Shown piece after piece: positions 1-6,530 of a stretch of 16,538 nt of DNA (positions within the stretch are counted from its first letter, which is position 1; every line of letters starts with the position of its first letter). The position numbers and the translations under genes were made by a program. The stretch comes from CAYWRO01 sp964460345 (lineage in GTDB: Bacteria > Planctomycetota > Phycisphaerae > Phycisphaerales > UBA1924), in the NCBI GenBank assembly GCA_964460345.1, contig CAYWRO010000078.1:1-16538 (forward strand). Direction: 5' to 3'. A model generated the notes under the pieces. The model saw only the letters and a program-made list of their open reading frames with translations, had not been told where the DNA came from and searched no databases.

Positions 1-34
1 GCGGGGTGGGGAGCGGGGGTGGGGGGGGGTGGGA
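1..34. other. G-rich low-complexity edge, possible sequence error
   Basis: These 34 bases are almost all G, including a run of nine, where fabF should encode a varied segment ahead of RYVDPREQKR. The encoded GSGGGGGW does not resemble any KAS II sequence I know. A decayed contig end is the simplest explanation; this is inference. Confidence 0.5.
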
Positions 35-1121
35 GCCGAACAGGTACGTGGATCCGCGCGAGCAGAAGCGCCTCGACCGCTTCGCCCTCCTGGGCCTGTG
101 CGCCGCGTGCGAGGCCGTCAATCACTCCGGCATCGAGTTCTCGAAGGAGAACCCGGAGCGCTGCGGCGTCGTCGTCGGCTCCGGCGTCGGCGGCATCCTC
201 ACGATCGAGGCCGGCAAGGACATCCTGAACAGCAAGGGACCCGACCGCCTCAGCCCCTTCACCGTCCCCAAGCTGATGGTCAACGCCGCCACCGGGAATA
301 TCTCCATCCGCTTCGGCCTCCAGGGGCCGGCGTCGGCCCACGCGACGGCGTGCGCCTCCAGCGGGCACGCCATCGGCGACGCCGTCAACTACCTCCGCCG
401 CGGCCTGGCGGACGTCATGATCGCCGGCGGGGCCGAGGCCGCCATCGGCCCCCTGTGCGTCGGCGCCTTCATGACCATGCGCGCCCTCAGCCAGCGCAAC
501 GATGAGCCCACCAAGGCCAGCCGCCCCTTCGACCGCACGCGCGACGGCTTCGTCCTCGCCGAGGGCGGCGCGATGTTCGTCCTCGAGACCGAGGAGCATG
601 CGAAGGCTCGCGGGGCGACCATCCTCGCCGAAATCGTCGGCGCGGCCAACAGCTCCGACGCCACCCACATCACCGCCCCCGACCAGGCCGGGCAGGGCGC
701 CGCCCGCTCCATGCGCTGGGCCCTCAAGGACGCCGGGCTGAACCCCTCCGACATCGACTACGTCAACTCACACGGCACCTCGACCCCGCTCGGCGACGCC
801 GCCGAAGTCACCGCCGTCACCGACGTCTTCGGCGACCACGCAATCAAGAGCCGCGGCGGCAAACTGCTGATGTCGTCGACCAAGTCCATGCACGGCCACG
901 CCCTCGGGGCCTCCGGGGCGATCGAAATGGTCGCCTGCATCCACGCGGTGCGCGACGGCGTCATCGCCCCGACGATCAACCTCGAGCACCCGGACGAAAC
1001 CTTCGACATGGACTTCGTCCCCGGCACTGCCCGCGAACGCCCCACCCGCTACGCGATGAACAACACCTTCGGTTTCGGCGGCCACAACGTCACCCTGATC
1101 GTCGGCCGCTACGAGGGCTGA
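3..1121 (+). CDS. fabF: 3-oxoacyl-[ACP] synthase II (KAS II), 5'-truncated by the window edge
   Basis: This enzyme condenses malonyl-ACP with acyl-ACP in fatty acid elongation, in the cytoplasm. Numbering from the GTG at position 6, the nucleophile Cys116 lies in TACASS, the first catalytic His256 in NSHGTST, the conserved Lys293 in STKSMHGH and the second His298 in the same block. The C-terminal NNTFGFGGHN loop is typical of FabF. Homology begins near RYVDPREQKRLDRF, which sits about 60 residues into ordinary FabF proteins (about 410 aa). The GTG at 6 is therefore not the start and the gene runs in from the left. The first 8 residues are nearly all Gly, encoded by a G-rich stretch at positions 1-34 that looks unlike the rest of the gene. 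It ends with TGA, 98 nt before the next gene. Confidence 0.95.
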   Translation, partial: GVGSGGGGGWEPNRYVDPREQKRLDRFALLGLCAACEAVNHSGIEFSKENPERCGVVVGSGVGGILTIEAGKDILNSKGPDRLSPFTVPKLMVNAATGNISIRFGLQGPASAHATACASSGHAIGDAVNYLRRGLADVMIAGGAEAAIGPLCVGAFMTMRALSQRNDEPTKASRPFDRTRDGFVLAEGGAMFVLETEEHAKARGATILAEIVGAANSSDATHITAPDQAGQGAARSMRWALKDAGLNPSDIDYVNSHGTSTPLGDAAEVTAVTDVFGDHAIKSRGGKLLMSSTKSMHGHALGASGAIEMVACIHAVRDGVIAPTINLEHPDETFDMDFVPGTARERPTRYAMNNTFGFGGHNVTLIVGRYEG

Positions 1122-1185
1122 TGGGCGAAGGGCGCGGAAGGCCGCCTGTGCGGCGAGGCGGGCACATCCGGCGAATCCCGGGGTA

Positions 1186-1213
1186 TTGACCCCCCCCGCG
1201 CATCGCCGATAAG
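1186..1213 (+). promoter_or_regulatory. Candidate sigma70-type promoter giving a leaderless mRNA
   Basis: TTGACC at 1186-1191 is followed after 16 nt by GATAAG at 1208-1213 (four of six matches to TATAAT). Transcription would start about 7 nt later, close to the GTG at 1220. No Shine-Dalgarno sequence precedes that GTG, which fits a leaderless message. It would drive the FliN-like gene and the GH15 gene behind it. Confidence 0.45.
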
Positions 1214-1219
1214 ACACCC

Positions 1220-1576
1220 GTGTCATCGGATGTCAAAGCCATTCTGAGCCTCGAGGTGCCCCTGATCGTCCTGCTGGGCGAGCGGAAGATGCGCCTGCGG
1301 GAAGTGAAATCCCTCATTCCGGGGGCAATCATCGAGATCCCCAAGCACGCCGACGAAGAGCTCGAGGTGCTCGTCAACAACAAGCGCATCGGCACGGGCC
1401 TGCCCGTGAAGGTGGGCGAGAACTTCGGTGTGCGAATCTCGTACATCGGTGACCTGCGCCAGCGCATCCGCGCCCTGGGGGCGGGCGAGCCGGCCGCCGC
1501 CGCGGAGGACGCGGGGGGCACGGGTGAGGGCCAGCAGGACGATGCGGCCGAGGCCGCCCTCGCCGAGCGGCCCTGA
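1220..1576 (+). CDS. FliN/FliM-family SpoA-domain protein
   Basis: A 118-aa protein made mostly of one SpoA (surface presentation of antigens, FliN C-terminal) domain at about residues 7-80. The recognisable blocks are SLEVPLIVLLGERKMRLREV, PGAIIEI, ELEVLVNNKRIGTG and NFGVRISYIG, which follow the FliN pattern closely. FliN forms the lower C-ring of the flagellar motor switch and binds CheY or FliH partners. Residues 88-118 are a low-complexity Ala/Glu/Gly tail, unusual because FliN normally ends soon after SpoA. The start is GTG; no better in-frame start lies nearby. There are no flagellar neighbours: fabF lies upstream and a GH15 enzyme 24 nt downstream. It could be a true FliN or a SpoA protein with another job. 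The family call is firm, the role is not. Confidence 0.85.
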   Translation: MSSDVKAILSLEVPLIVLLGERKMRLREVKSLIPGAIIEIPKHADEELEVLVNNKRIGTGLPVKVGENFGVRISYIGDLRQRIRALGAGEPAAAAEDAGGTGEGQQDDAAEAALAERP

Positions 1577-1600
1577 CGCAGCGAGAAGCGAAGGAACGCA

Positions 1601-3601
1601 ATGCCCCGCGAGATCCCCGTCGGCAACGGCGACCTGCTCATTACCTTTGACCGGTTCTACCGCGTCCGCGACGTCTACTTCCCCTGCGTCGGCCGCTACA
1701 ACCACACCGTCGGCCAGGTGCAGCGCTTCGGCGTCTGGGCGGACGGCGAGTTCGCCTGGCTGGAGGACGACGGCTGGGAACGGCACCTGACGTACCGCCC
1801 CGGCACGCTGGTCACCGAGGTCCGGCTGCTGAACCTGCGCCTGGGGCTGGAGATCATCTCCAACGACACCGTCGACTTCCACGAGCCGGTCTTCCTGCGC
1901 GCCCTGGAGGTCCGCGACCTGAAAGGCAAGGACCGCGATGTCCGCGTGTTTTTCCACGTCGACCTGTCCATCAAGGAGTCCGCCGTCGGCGACACCGCCA
2001 ACTACGACCCCGCCACCGCCGGCGTCGTCCTCTACAAGGACGACTTCTACTTCCTGATCAACGCCTGCGATGAGCAGAAGTGCGGGATCGATCACTGGGC
2101 GATCGGCACGAAGCGCATCGGCGACGCCGAGGGCACCTGGCGCGATGCGGAAGACGGCCACCTCGGCCGCAACGCCATCAGCCAGGGCTCCGTCGACGCC
2201 ACCGTCGGCTTCAACCTTCATGTTCCCGCCCGCGGCAGCAGCCACGTCACCATGTGGATGGCTTGCGGCGGCAGCCACGAGCGCGTCGAGGAACTCAACC
2301 GCGTCATCCTCACCAAGACCCCCGAGTGGCTGATCGCCCGCACCGACGCCTACTGGCGACTCTGGCTGCGCAAGGAGACGGCCGAAGTCTCCGTCGTCCC
2401 CGATGAGGTGCAGGACCTGTTCATCCGCTCGCAGCTCATCCTGCGCACGCAGGTCGACAACCGCGGCGCCATCATCGCCGCCAACGACACGGACATTACC
2501 CACTTCGCGGGGGACCATTACTCCTATTGCTGGCCGCGCGACGGCGCGCTCGTCGCGCACGCCCTGGCCCTCTCCGGCCAGAGCGAACTCTCACGCAACT
2601 TCTTCCGCTACTGCGCCCGCGTCATCACGAAGCACGGCTACTTCCTGCACAAGTACACCCCCTTCGGCCACCTCGCCTCCTCCTGGCATCCATGGATGCT
2701 CGATGGCAAGGGCGTGCTGCCCATCCAGCAGGATGAAACTTCCCTTGTTCTCTGGGCGCTCCGCCAGCACTTCGAGATCTACCGCGACGTCGAGTTCGTC
2801 AAACCGATCTACAACACGCTCGTCGCCGAGCCCGCCAAGTGGATCCTCGCCTATCGCGATGAACACGGCCTGCCCAAGGAATCCTGGGACCTCTGGGAGG
2901 AACGCCGCGGCATCCACCTCTTCACCGTCGCGACGACGATCGGCGCGCTCGACGCCGCTTCACGCTTCGCCCTCGATTTCGGGGACCGCGAACGCGCCGC
3001 CGTCCTGCACGAGGCCGCCGAGCGCATGCGCGGCGCCATGCGCCGCCACCTCTGGAACCCCGAGCAGAAGCGCTTCGCCCGCATGGCCACCCGCACCCGC
3101 GACGGCGGCTATCGCCTCGACCTGACGCGCGACAGCGCCAACTACGCCGTCTGGGCCTTCGCCGGCATGGATCCACACGATCCCATGGTCGAGGCGGAGA
3201 TGCAGTCCCTCTTCGACCGCCTCTGGGTCAAGACGAGCGTCGGCGGCTGCGCCCGCTACGAACGCGATTACTACCACCAGGTCGAACGCGACAAGGTCGA
3301 CGCCGTCCCCGGCAACCCCTGGGTCATCTGTACGCTCTGGCAGGCCCAGTACCGCATCGCCGCGGCACGCACGATCGACGAACTGGAAGAAGCCCTCCCC
3401 CTGCTGGAGTGGACCTGCGCCCGCGCCAGCGACTCAGGCGTGCTGGCCGAACAGTTCAACCCGTACTCCGGCGACCCGATCAGTGTCAGCCCCCTCACCT
3501 GGTCGCACGCCACGGTCGTCACGACCGTCGTGCAATACCTCCGCAAGCACGAACTGCTGCGCCAGGCCGAAGGCCGCCTCGTCTCCGAGGCCGCAATCTA
3601 A
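1601..3601 (+). CDS. Glycoside hydrolase family 15 (glucoamylase-like) protein
   Basis: A 666-aa GH15-type enzyme that should release glucose or short units from the non-reducing ends of alpha-glucans (starch, glycogen) by inversion. Residues about 1-255 form the N-terminal beta-sandwich-like region, and about 270-650 the (alpha/alpha)6 barrel. Hallmarks are HYSYCWPRDGA (306-316), the general acid Glu433 in ESWDLWEERRG, and the general base Glu617 in GVLAEQFNPYSG, followed by SPLTWSHA (629-637). No signal peptide is visible, so it is probably cytoplasmic and could work on stored glycogen. The start ATG has an AAGGAA Shine-Dalgarno at 1591-1596. It follows the FliN-like gene by 24 nt, so the two may share a transcript although no functional link is obvious. 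Exact substrate (maltodextrin, trehalose, dextran) cannot be told from sequence. Confidence 0.93.
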   Translation: MPREIPVGNGDLLITFDRFYRVRDVYFPCVGRYNHTVGQVQRFGVWADGEFAWLEDDGWERHLTYRPGTLVTEVRLLNLRLGLEIISNDTVDFHEPVFLRALEVRDLKGKDRDVRVFFHVDLSIKESAVGDTANYDPATAGVVLYKDDFYFLINACDEQKCGIDHWAIGTKRIGDAEGTWRDAEDGHLGRNAISQGSVDATVGFNLHVPARGSSHVTMWMACGGSHERVEELNRVILTKTPEWLIARTDAYWRLWLRKETAEVSVVPDEVQDLFIRSQLILRTQVDNRGAIIAANDTDITHFAGDHYSYCWPRDGALVAHALALSGQSELSRNFFRYCARVITKHGYFLHKYTPFGHLASSWHPWMLDGKGVLPIQQDETSLVLWALRQHFEIYRDVEFVKPIYNTLVAEPAKWILAYRDEHGLPKESWDLWEERRGIHLFTVATTIGALDAASRFALDFGDRERAAVLHEAAERMRGAMRRHLWNPEQKRFARMATRTRDGGYRLDLTRDSANYAVWAFAGMDPHDPMVEAEMQSLFDRLWVKTSVGGCARYERDYYHQVERDKVDAVPGNPWVICTLWQAQYRIAAARTIDELEEALPLLEWTCARASDSGVLAEQFNPYSGDPISVSPLTWSHATVVTTVVQYLRKHELLRQAEGRLVSEAAI

Positions 3602-3620
3602 TCTGATCCGGCAACCAGTG

Positions 3621-3663
3621 AGGGTGCCACTGCTCGCGGTACTCCGCGCAGCAGTGCAGACCC
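3621..3663. repeat. REP-like hairpin between convergent genes
   Basis: CACTGCT (3628-3634) plus CGCGG (3635-3639) pair with CCGCG (3644-3648) and AGCAGTG (3650-3656). This leaves a TACT loop and one bulged C at 3649. An outer GGGT/ACCC (3622-3625/3660-3663) can also pair. It lies 26 nt after the GH15 stop and 32 nt before the stop of the convergent gene, with no T-run on either side. It may act as a bidirectional terminator or be a member of a dispersed REP family; compare 16463-16525. Confidence 0.6.
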
Positions 3664-3688
3664 AACCCGCGCCCCCGTCACCCAAGCC

Positions 3689-4969
3689 CTACCCCCGGTC
3701 CGCCAACTCCAACCAGGCCGTGTAAAGCACCAGCGGAATCGGATTCCGCACGTGACATCGATACCCCGTAAAGCGGTCCGCCTCCACCCCCAGCATTCCG
3801 AACGCATCGTTCATCAGCCCGCTGTACCGCGGCACCGCCCCGTCCGCATCCGCATCCCCGGCCGCCAGGTCCAGAACCTCCATCCCAGAGGTCAAGTCCA
3901 CCCGGTCGAGCTGGAACTTGGGGTCATCCGGACGCGTCCCGCCCGCCACCAGGCCGTGCAGCGCCGTCGTTACCACCGGTGGGCTCTTCAGCGCGATCTC
4001 CTCGTGGAGAAACACGTCAAACACCAGTGTCCGGCTCGGAATCCGCGGCACGATCGCCTCCCACGCCCACTTGTTCTCCGGCGTGCGGAAGCGGCGAAAC
4101 GTCCGCCGCGTCACCTGCCCCGCCACGATCGTCACCGGCTCGTTCACCGCCGGCGCATCCGATGGCAACGCGTAGATATGCAGGTTGTGCGACAGGGGAA
4201 ACAGCTTCATCGGCGGCATCGGGCGCGAGCAGTACCGCGGCAGCAGGTACGCCGCGGGATCCGTCTGACCCGGCTGGCCGTCAAATGTTTCAATCCGCCC
4301 CCCCGAATCGGTCAGGTCCAGCCGCATGCCGAAGACCGTGATCGGCGAGCCGTTGCGCAGGCGGCGCACCTTGTACTTGCCCATGATGTAGGCAACGTCG
4401 CACCACTCGGGGTCCTCTTCCGACGGCCGCACAATGATCGTCAGCAGCGTGGTGTCCGCCTGGTACCCCAGCAGGGACGCCATCGCCTTGCAGACCGAGT
4501 AGGAGGCGTTCCGCTCCGTTCGGCCCGCCACGGCCGGGCTGAGGCCCGCCAACGCCGCGTCGAGCGCCGATCGGCCTCCCGGAAACTCGCCAATCAGGAC
4601 CTCAAACTCGCGAATGCACTCCGCCCCGCGCGCCCGCACCTCACCATCCACCCCGGCCTTGTCCGCGGCGTCCAGGAAGATCCGCAGCCCATGCGGTGCG
4701 GGGATCTGGTGCAGGAAGGTCGCCGTGTCCGCGCTCCGCAGGGAGCGCACCACCCGTGCAGCTAACGTCTTGTCAATACCGAGATTGCGCGCCAGAACGG
4801 CCGGCCGGGCATTCTTCCCCGCCACCGACGCCACAATCGGCTGCAGCGACCGACGCAGGTTCGCTGCCACGACCGAGGAGTGCTCCACCCACGAAATCTC
4901 CTCCGCGCGGCGTTGAGGGGTCTCCTCCAGAAGAGGGGAAGCGCCAGGGCTTGTCGTAATCTGGTTCAT
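3689..4969 (-). CDS. Uncharacterised protein with N-terminal helix-turn-helix-like segment
   Basis: I do not recognise a function for this 426-aa protein, though its style resembles conserved hypotheticals of planctomycetes. Residues about 54-78 (ARPAVLARNLGIDKTLAARV) read as a helix-turn-helix, and the HQIPAPHGLRIFLDAADKAG stretch follows directly. The rest (about 110-426) looks like a globular alpha/beta domain, with repeated beta-rich blocks such as PVTIVAGQVTRRTFRRFR and SRTLVFDVFLHEEIAL. There is no signal peptide or membrane span. The ATG is preceded by a small hairpin (4977-4989, GGCTG-AAG-CAGCC on the + strand) and by GGAGGG farther upstream, so the Shine-Dalgarno spacing is loose. 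It is convergent with the GH15 gene and divergent from the pseudopilin gene. A DNA-binding regulator is plausible but unproven. Confidence 0.8.
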   Translation of the reverse strand: MNQITTSPGASPLLEETPQRRAEEISWVEHSSVVAANLRRSLQPIVASVAGKNARPAVLARNLGIDKTLAARVVRSLRSADTATFLHQIPAPHGLRIFLDAADKAGVDGEVRARGAECIREFEVLIGEFPGGRSALDAALAGLSPAVAGRTERNASYSVCKAMASLLGYQADTTLLTIIVRPSEEDPEWCDVAYIMGKYKVRRLRNGSPITVFGMRLDLTDSGGRIETFDGQPGQTDPAAYLLPRYCSRPMPPMKLFPLSHNLHIYALPSDAPAVNEPVTIVAGQVTRRTFRRFRTPENKWAWEAIVPRIPSRTLVFDVFLHEEIALKSPPVVTTALHGLVAGGTRPDDPKFQLDRVDLTSGMEVLDLAAGDADADGAVPRYSGLMNDAFGMLGVEADRFTGYRCHVRNPIPLVLYTAWLELADRG

Positions 4970-5029
4970 GGGACGTGGCTGAAGCAGCCCTCCAACGACC
5001 CGGACAGAGGCCGGGTCTCTCAGAGCCTC

Positions 5030-5058
5030 AGTCTACGGCCTCCAGCGGCGACGTGCAA
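5030..5058 (-). promoter_or_regulatory. Candidate promoter of the HTH-like gene
   Basis: On the minus strand TTGCAC (5058-5053), a 17-nt spacer and TAGACT (5035-5030) form a sigma70-like promoter. Transcription would start near 5023, giving a leader of about 54 nt. That leader contains the perfect hairpin GACCCGG/CCGGGTC (4997-5003/5011-5017). Confidence 0.45.
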
Positions 5059-5071
5059 CCCGAAAATGGAT

Positions 5072-5123
5072 CTGAGACTCATCTGTGCCTTGACGCGCCC
5101 GTCCATTTGGTTTACAGTCTCAG
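5072..5123. promoter_or_regulatory. Inverted repeat spanning the pseudopilin promoter, candidate operator
   Basis: CTGAGACT (5072-5079) and AGTCTCAG (5116-5123) are exact reverse complements. The right arm overlaps the -10 of the rightward promoter. Related CTCAG/CTGAG motifs recur around 5018-5035 near the leftward -10. The divergent HTH-like gene would be the natural candidate binder, but this is inference. Confidence 0.4.
5090..5118 (+). promoter_or_regulatory. Candidate promoter of the pseudopilin gene
   Basis: TTGACG (5090-5095), a 17-nt spacer and TACAGT (5113-5118, four of six matches) form a sigma70-like promoter. The start would fall near 5125, leaving a leader of about 130 nt before the ATG at 5257. 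Confidence 0.5.
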
Positions 5124-5256
5124 TTGGCGGTCCCTCTGATCGTCGTTCAAAGACGTCTTCACGGCTCCTTCGAGACGGATCAAGGTCGGGTTCACGCGGC
5201 GACGTACGGTCGGCGCGGCGGGCATCTGCCGAACTGGCACAACAAAGGACGAAGAC

Positions 5257-6216
5257 ATGCTGCGACGCGCATTCACACTGATCGAGCTGCTGGTGGTGAT
5301 CGCCATCATCGCCCTTCTGGTCGCCATTCTCCTCCCGGCCCTCGCCCAGGCCCGCGAAGTCGCCCAGCAGGCCGTCTGCCTCAGCAACCAGCGCCAGTTC
5401 ATGCTGGGCGCAAACATGTACGCCAGTGACTGGGATGACACCCTCTGGTCCGCCTACGGCTGGGGCTTGTATGGAAGGCCCATCGTGGCAGGGCCTGGTG
5501 ACGTTGCGCCCGATCTCGCTGCCCGGCAACCAGGCGTACTTGTGCAGTATGAGAAGGGGCTGGCCTTCCAGTACTGCGAAAACGTCGAGGACATCGGCGC
5601 CTGCCCCAAGAACAAGCGCACCAGCGTCGACGGCGGCCAGTCGCACAACATCGGCAGCCCGGAGTGGAACAACCAGTTCCGCGACAGCACCGACGTCCGC
5701 TGGGATTACACCATGATCACGCGCGTCGAAGGCGCGAAGATGTACACCCACACGCGAGTCGCGTACCTGAGCAACCCCTCCCAGTTCGGCCTTGATCAGC
5801 GCCCGCCTCCGGGGATCCCCTCCGAAGACCTCAAGAACTTCTCCGCCATGCCCGTCTTCGTGGAGGAGTCTTCTTTCTTCTCAGTGGGCGTCACGCAGAT
5901 CAGCGCGGCCGACCATGCGAACGCCGACTTCGGCCTCTGGGAAGGCGCCCGCCAGGGCTCCGACCTTGGCGGCGACCAGATCACCCAGCGACACGCCGGC
6001 GCCGGCACCATCGCCTTCCTCGACAGCCACGCCGAAACCTTCAAAGCGCCCAGCGGCAGCAACGAGGCCGTCCGCGAGGACAACGACCTTACCGCCGACG
6101 ATTTCTATGTCACCTCCGCAGATGGCTGGATCCCCCTCGAGCGTCGCAAGACGAACTGGGTCCGCTTCCCGCAGAAGGGTCAGTACGGCTTCGGCTGGAT
6201 CAATGCCCCGCGCTGA
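5257..6216 (+). CDS. Type II pseudopilin-like protein (prepilin N-terminal methylation domain)
   Basis: A 319-aa protein with a class III signal at its N-terminus: MLRRA^FTLIELLVVIAIIALL. Prepilin peptidase would cleave after Ala5 and methylate Phe6. Glu10 is the conserved Glu5 of the mature pilin, and residues 6-28 form the single membrane helix. The C-terminal block RHAGAGTIAFLDSHAE (245-260) matches the H-X9-D-type ending seen in the very large family of planctomycete pseudopilin-like proteins, with DSH in place of the usual DG(H/S). The middle is soluble and has several Cys residues (41, 107, 116). The start is supported by AAAGGA at 5244-5249, 7 nt before the ATG. Such proteins are usually single genes unlinked to a secretion operon, as here. 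The individual role is unknown. Confidence 0.92.
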   Translation: MLRRAFTLIELLVVIAIIALLVAILLPALAQAREVAQQAVCLSNQRQFMLGANMYASDWDDTLWSAYGWGLYGRPIVAGPGDVAPDLAARQPGVLVQYEKGLAFQYCENVEDIGACPKNKRTSVDGGQSHNIGSPEWNNQFRDSTDVRWDYTMITRVEGAKMYTHTRVAYLSNPSQFGLDQRPPPGIPSEDLKNFSAMPVFVEESSFFSVGVTQISAADHANADFGLWEGARQGSDLGGDQITQRHAGAGTIAFLDSHAETFKAPSGSNEAVREDNDLTADDFYVTSADGWIPLERRKTNWVRFPQKGQYGFGWINAPR

Positions 6217-6530
6217 TTCGCGAGGACGCCTAGCAAGCACACGTCGTGCATGCGCTGGTTGTCCGCCTGCTTCCGTGAGGCGCACGCGGCGCATCGCGCA
6301 ACACGCTTCGGTCTTGTCGGAAGATGCGTTCGCCAGGCGAACGCAACAGCGACGGAAGCACGCGACCACACCGCCGCGGCAATGGCAGGTAAACAGCCGT
6401 GGCCACCGGACGCCGGTAGTGCGACTCGTCTGAATCCCCGTCAATACTGCGGCCAGAGCAACGGGTATGCCCGACGTGCCGACCGAGAAAGGGCGCGAGC
6501 AAGCCAGAAGCCGGCCGGTGACCGTCAGTC
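6217..6530. other. 314-nt gene-free gap with nested inverted repeats
   Basis: The gap separates the convergent pseudopilin and ABC exporter genes. It contains an outer inverted repeat TGCTTCCGT/ACGGAAGCA (6268-6276/6352-6360) around a nearly perfect 21-nt palindrome (6325-6345). No coding frame in it looks real. CCGTCA/TGACGG (about 6522-6527 and 6544-6549) flanks the exporter stop codon. No T-tract follows these hairpins, so any termination would not be of the classical intrinsic type. Confidence 0.5.
6325..6345. repeat. 21-nt palindrome (10-bp arms, 1-nt centre)
   Basis: TGCGTTCGCC (6325-6334), a single A, then GGCGAACGCA (6336-6345). The arms are exact complements. As DNA this could be a dimer-binding site; as RNA it would be a stable hairpin in the 3' region of the pseudopilin transcript. 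Confidence 0.6.

Noticed and set aside
1223..2560. 445-codon open frame on the minus strand opposite the FliN-like and GH15 genes
   Set aside because: Its product is a low-complexity Val/Ala/Asp/Gly string with no domain; it is the shadow of GC-rich codons in genes with clear catalytic motifs.
3752..4765. 337-codon open frame on the plus strand opposite the HTH-like gene
   Set aside because: Arg/His/Pro-rich product typical of antisense reading of GC-rich codons; the minus-strand frame has varied, protein-like composition.
6268..6360. Integron attC site
   Set aside because: The inverted repeats lack the GTTRRRY and RYYYAAC core sites, and there is no integrase or cassette array.
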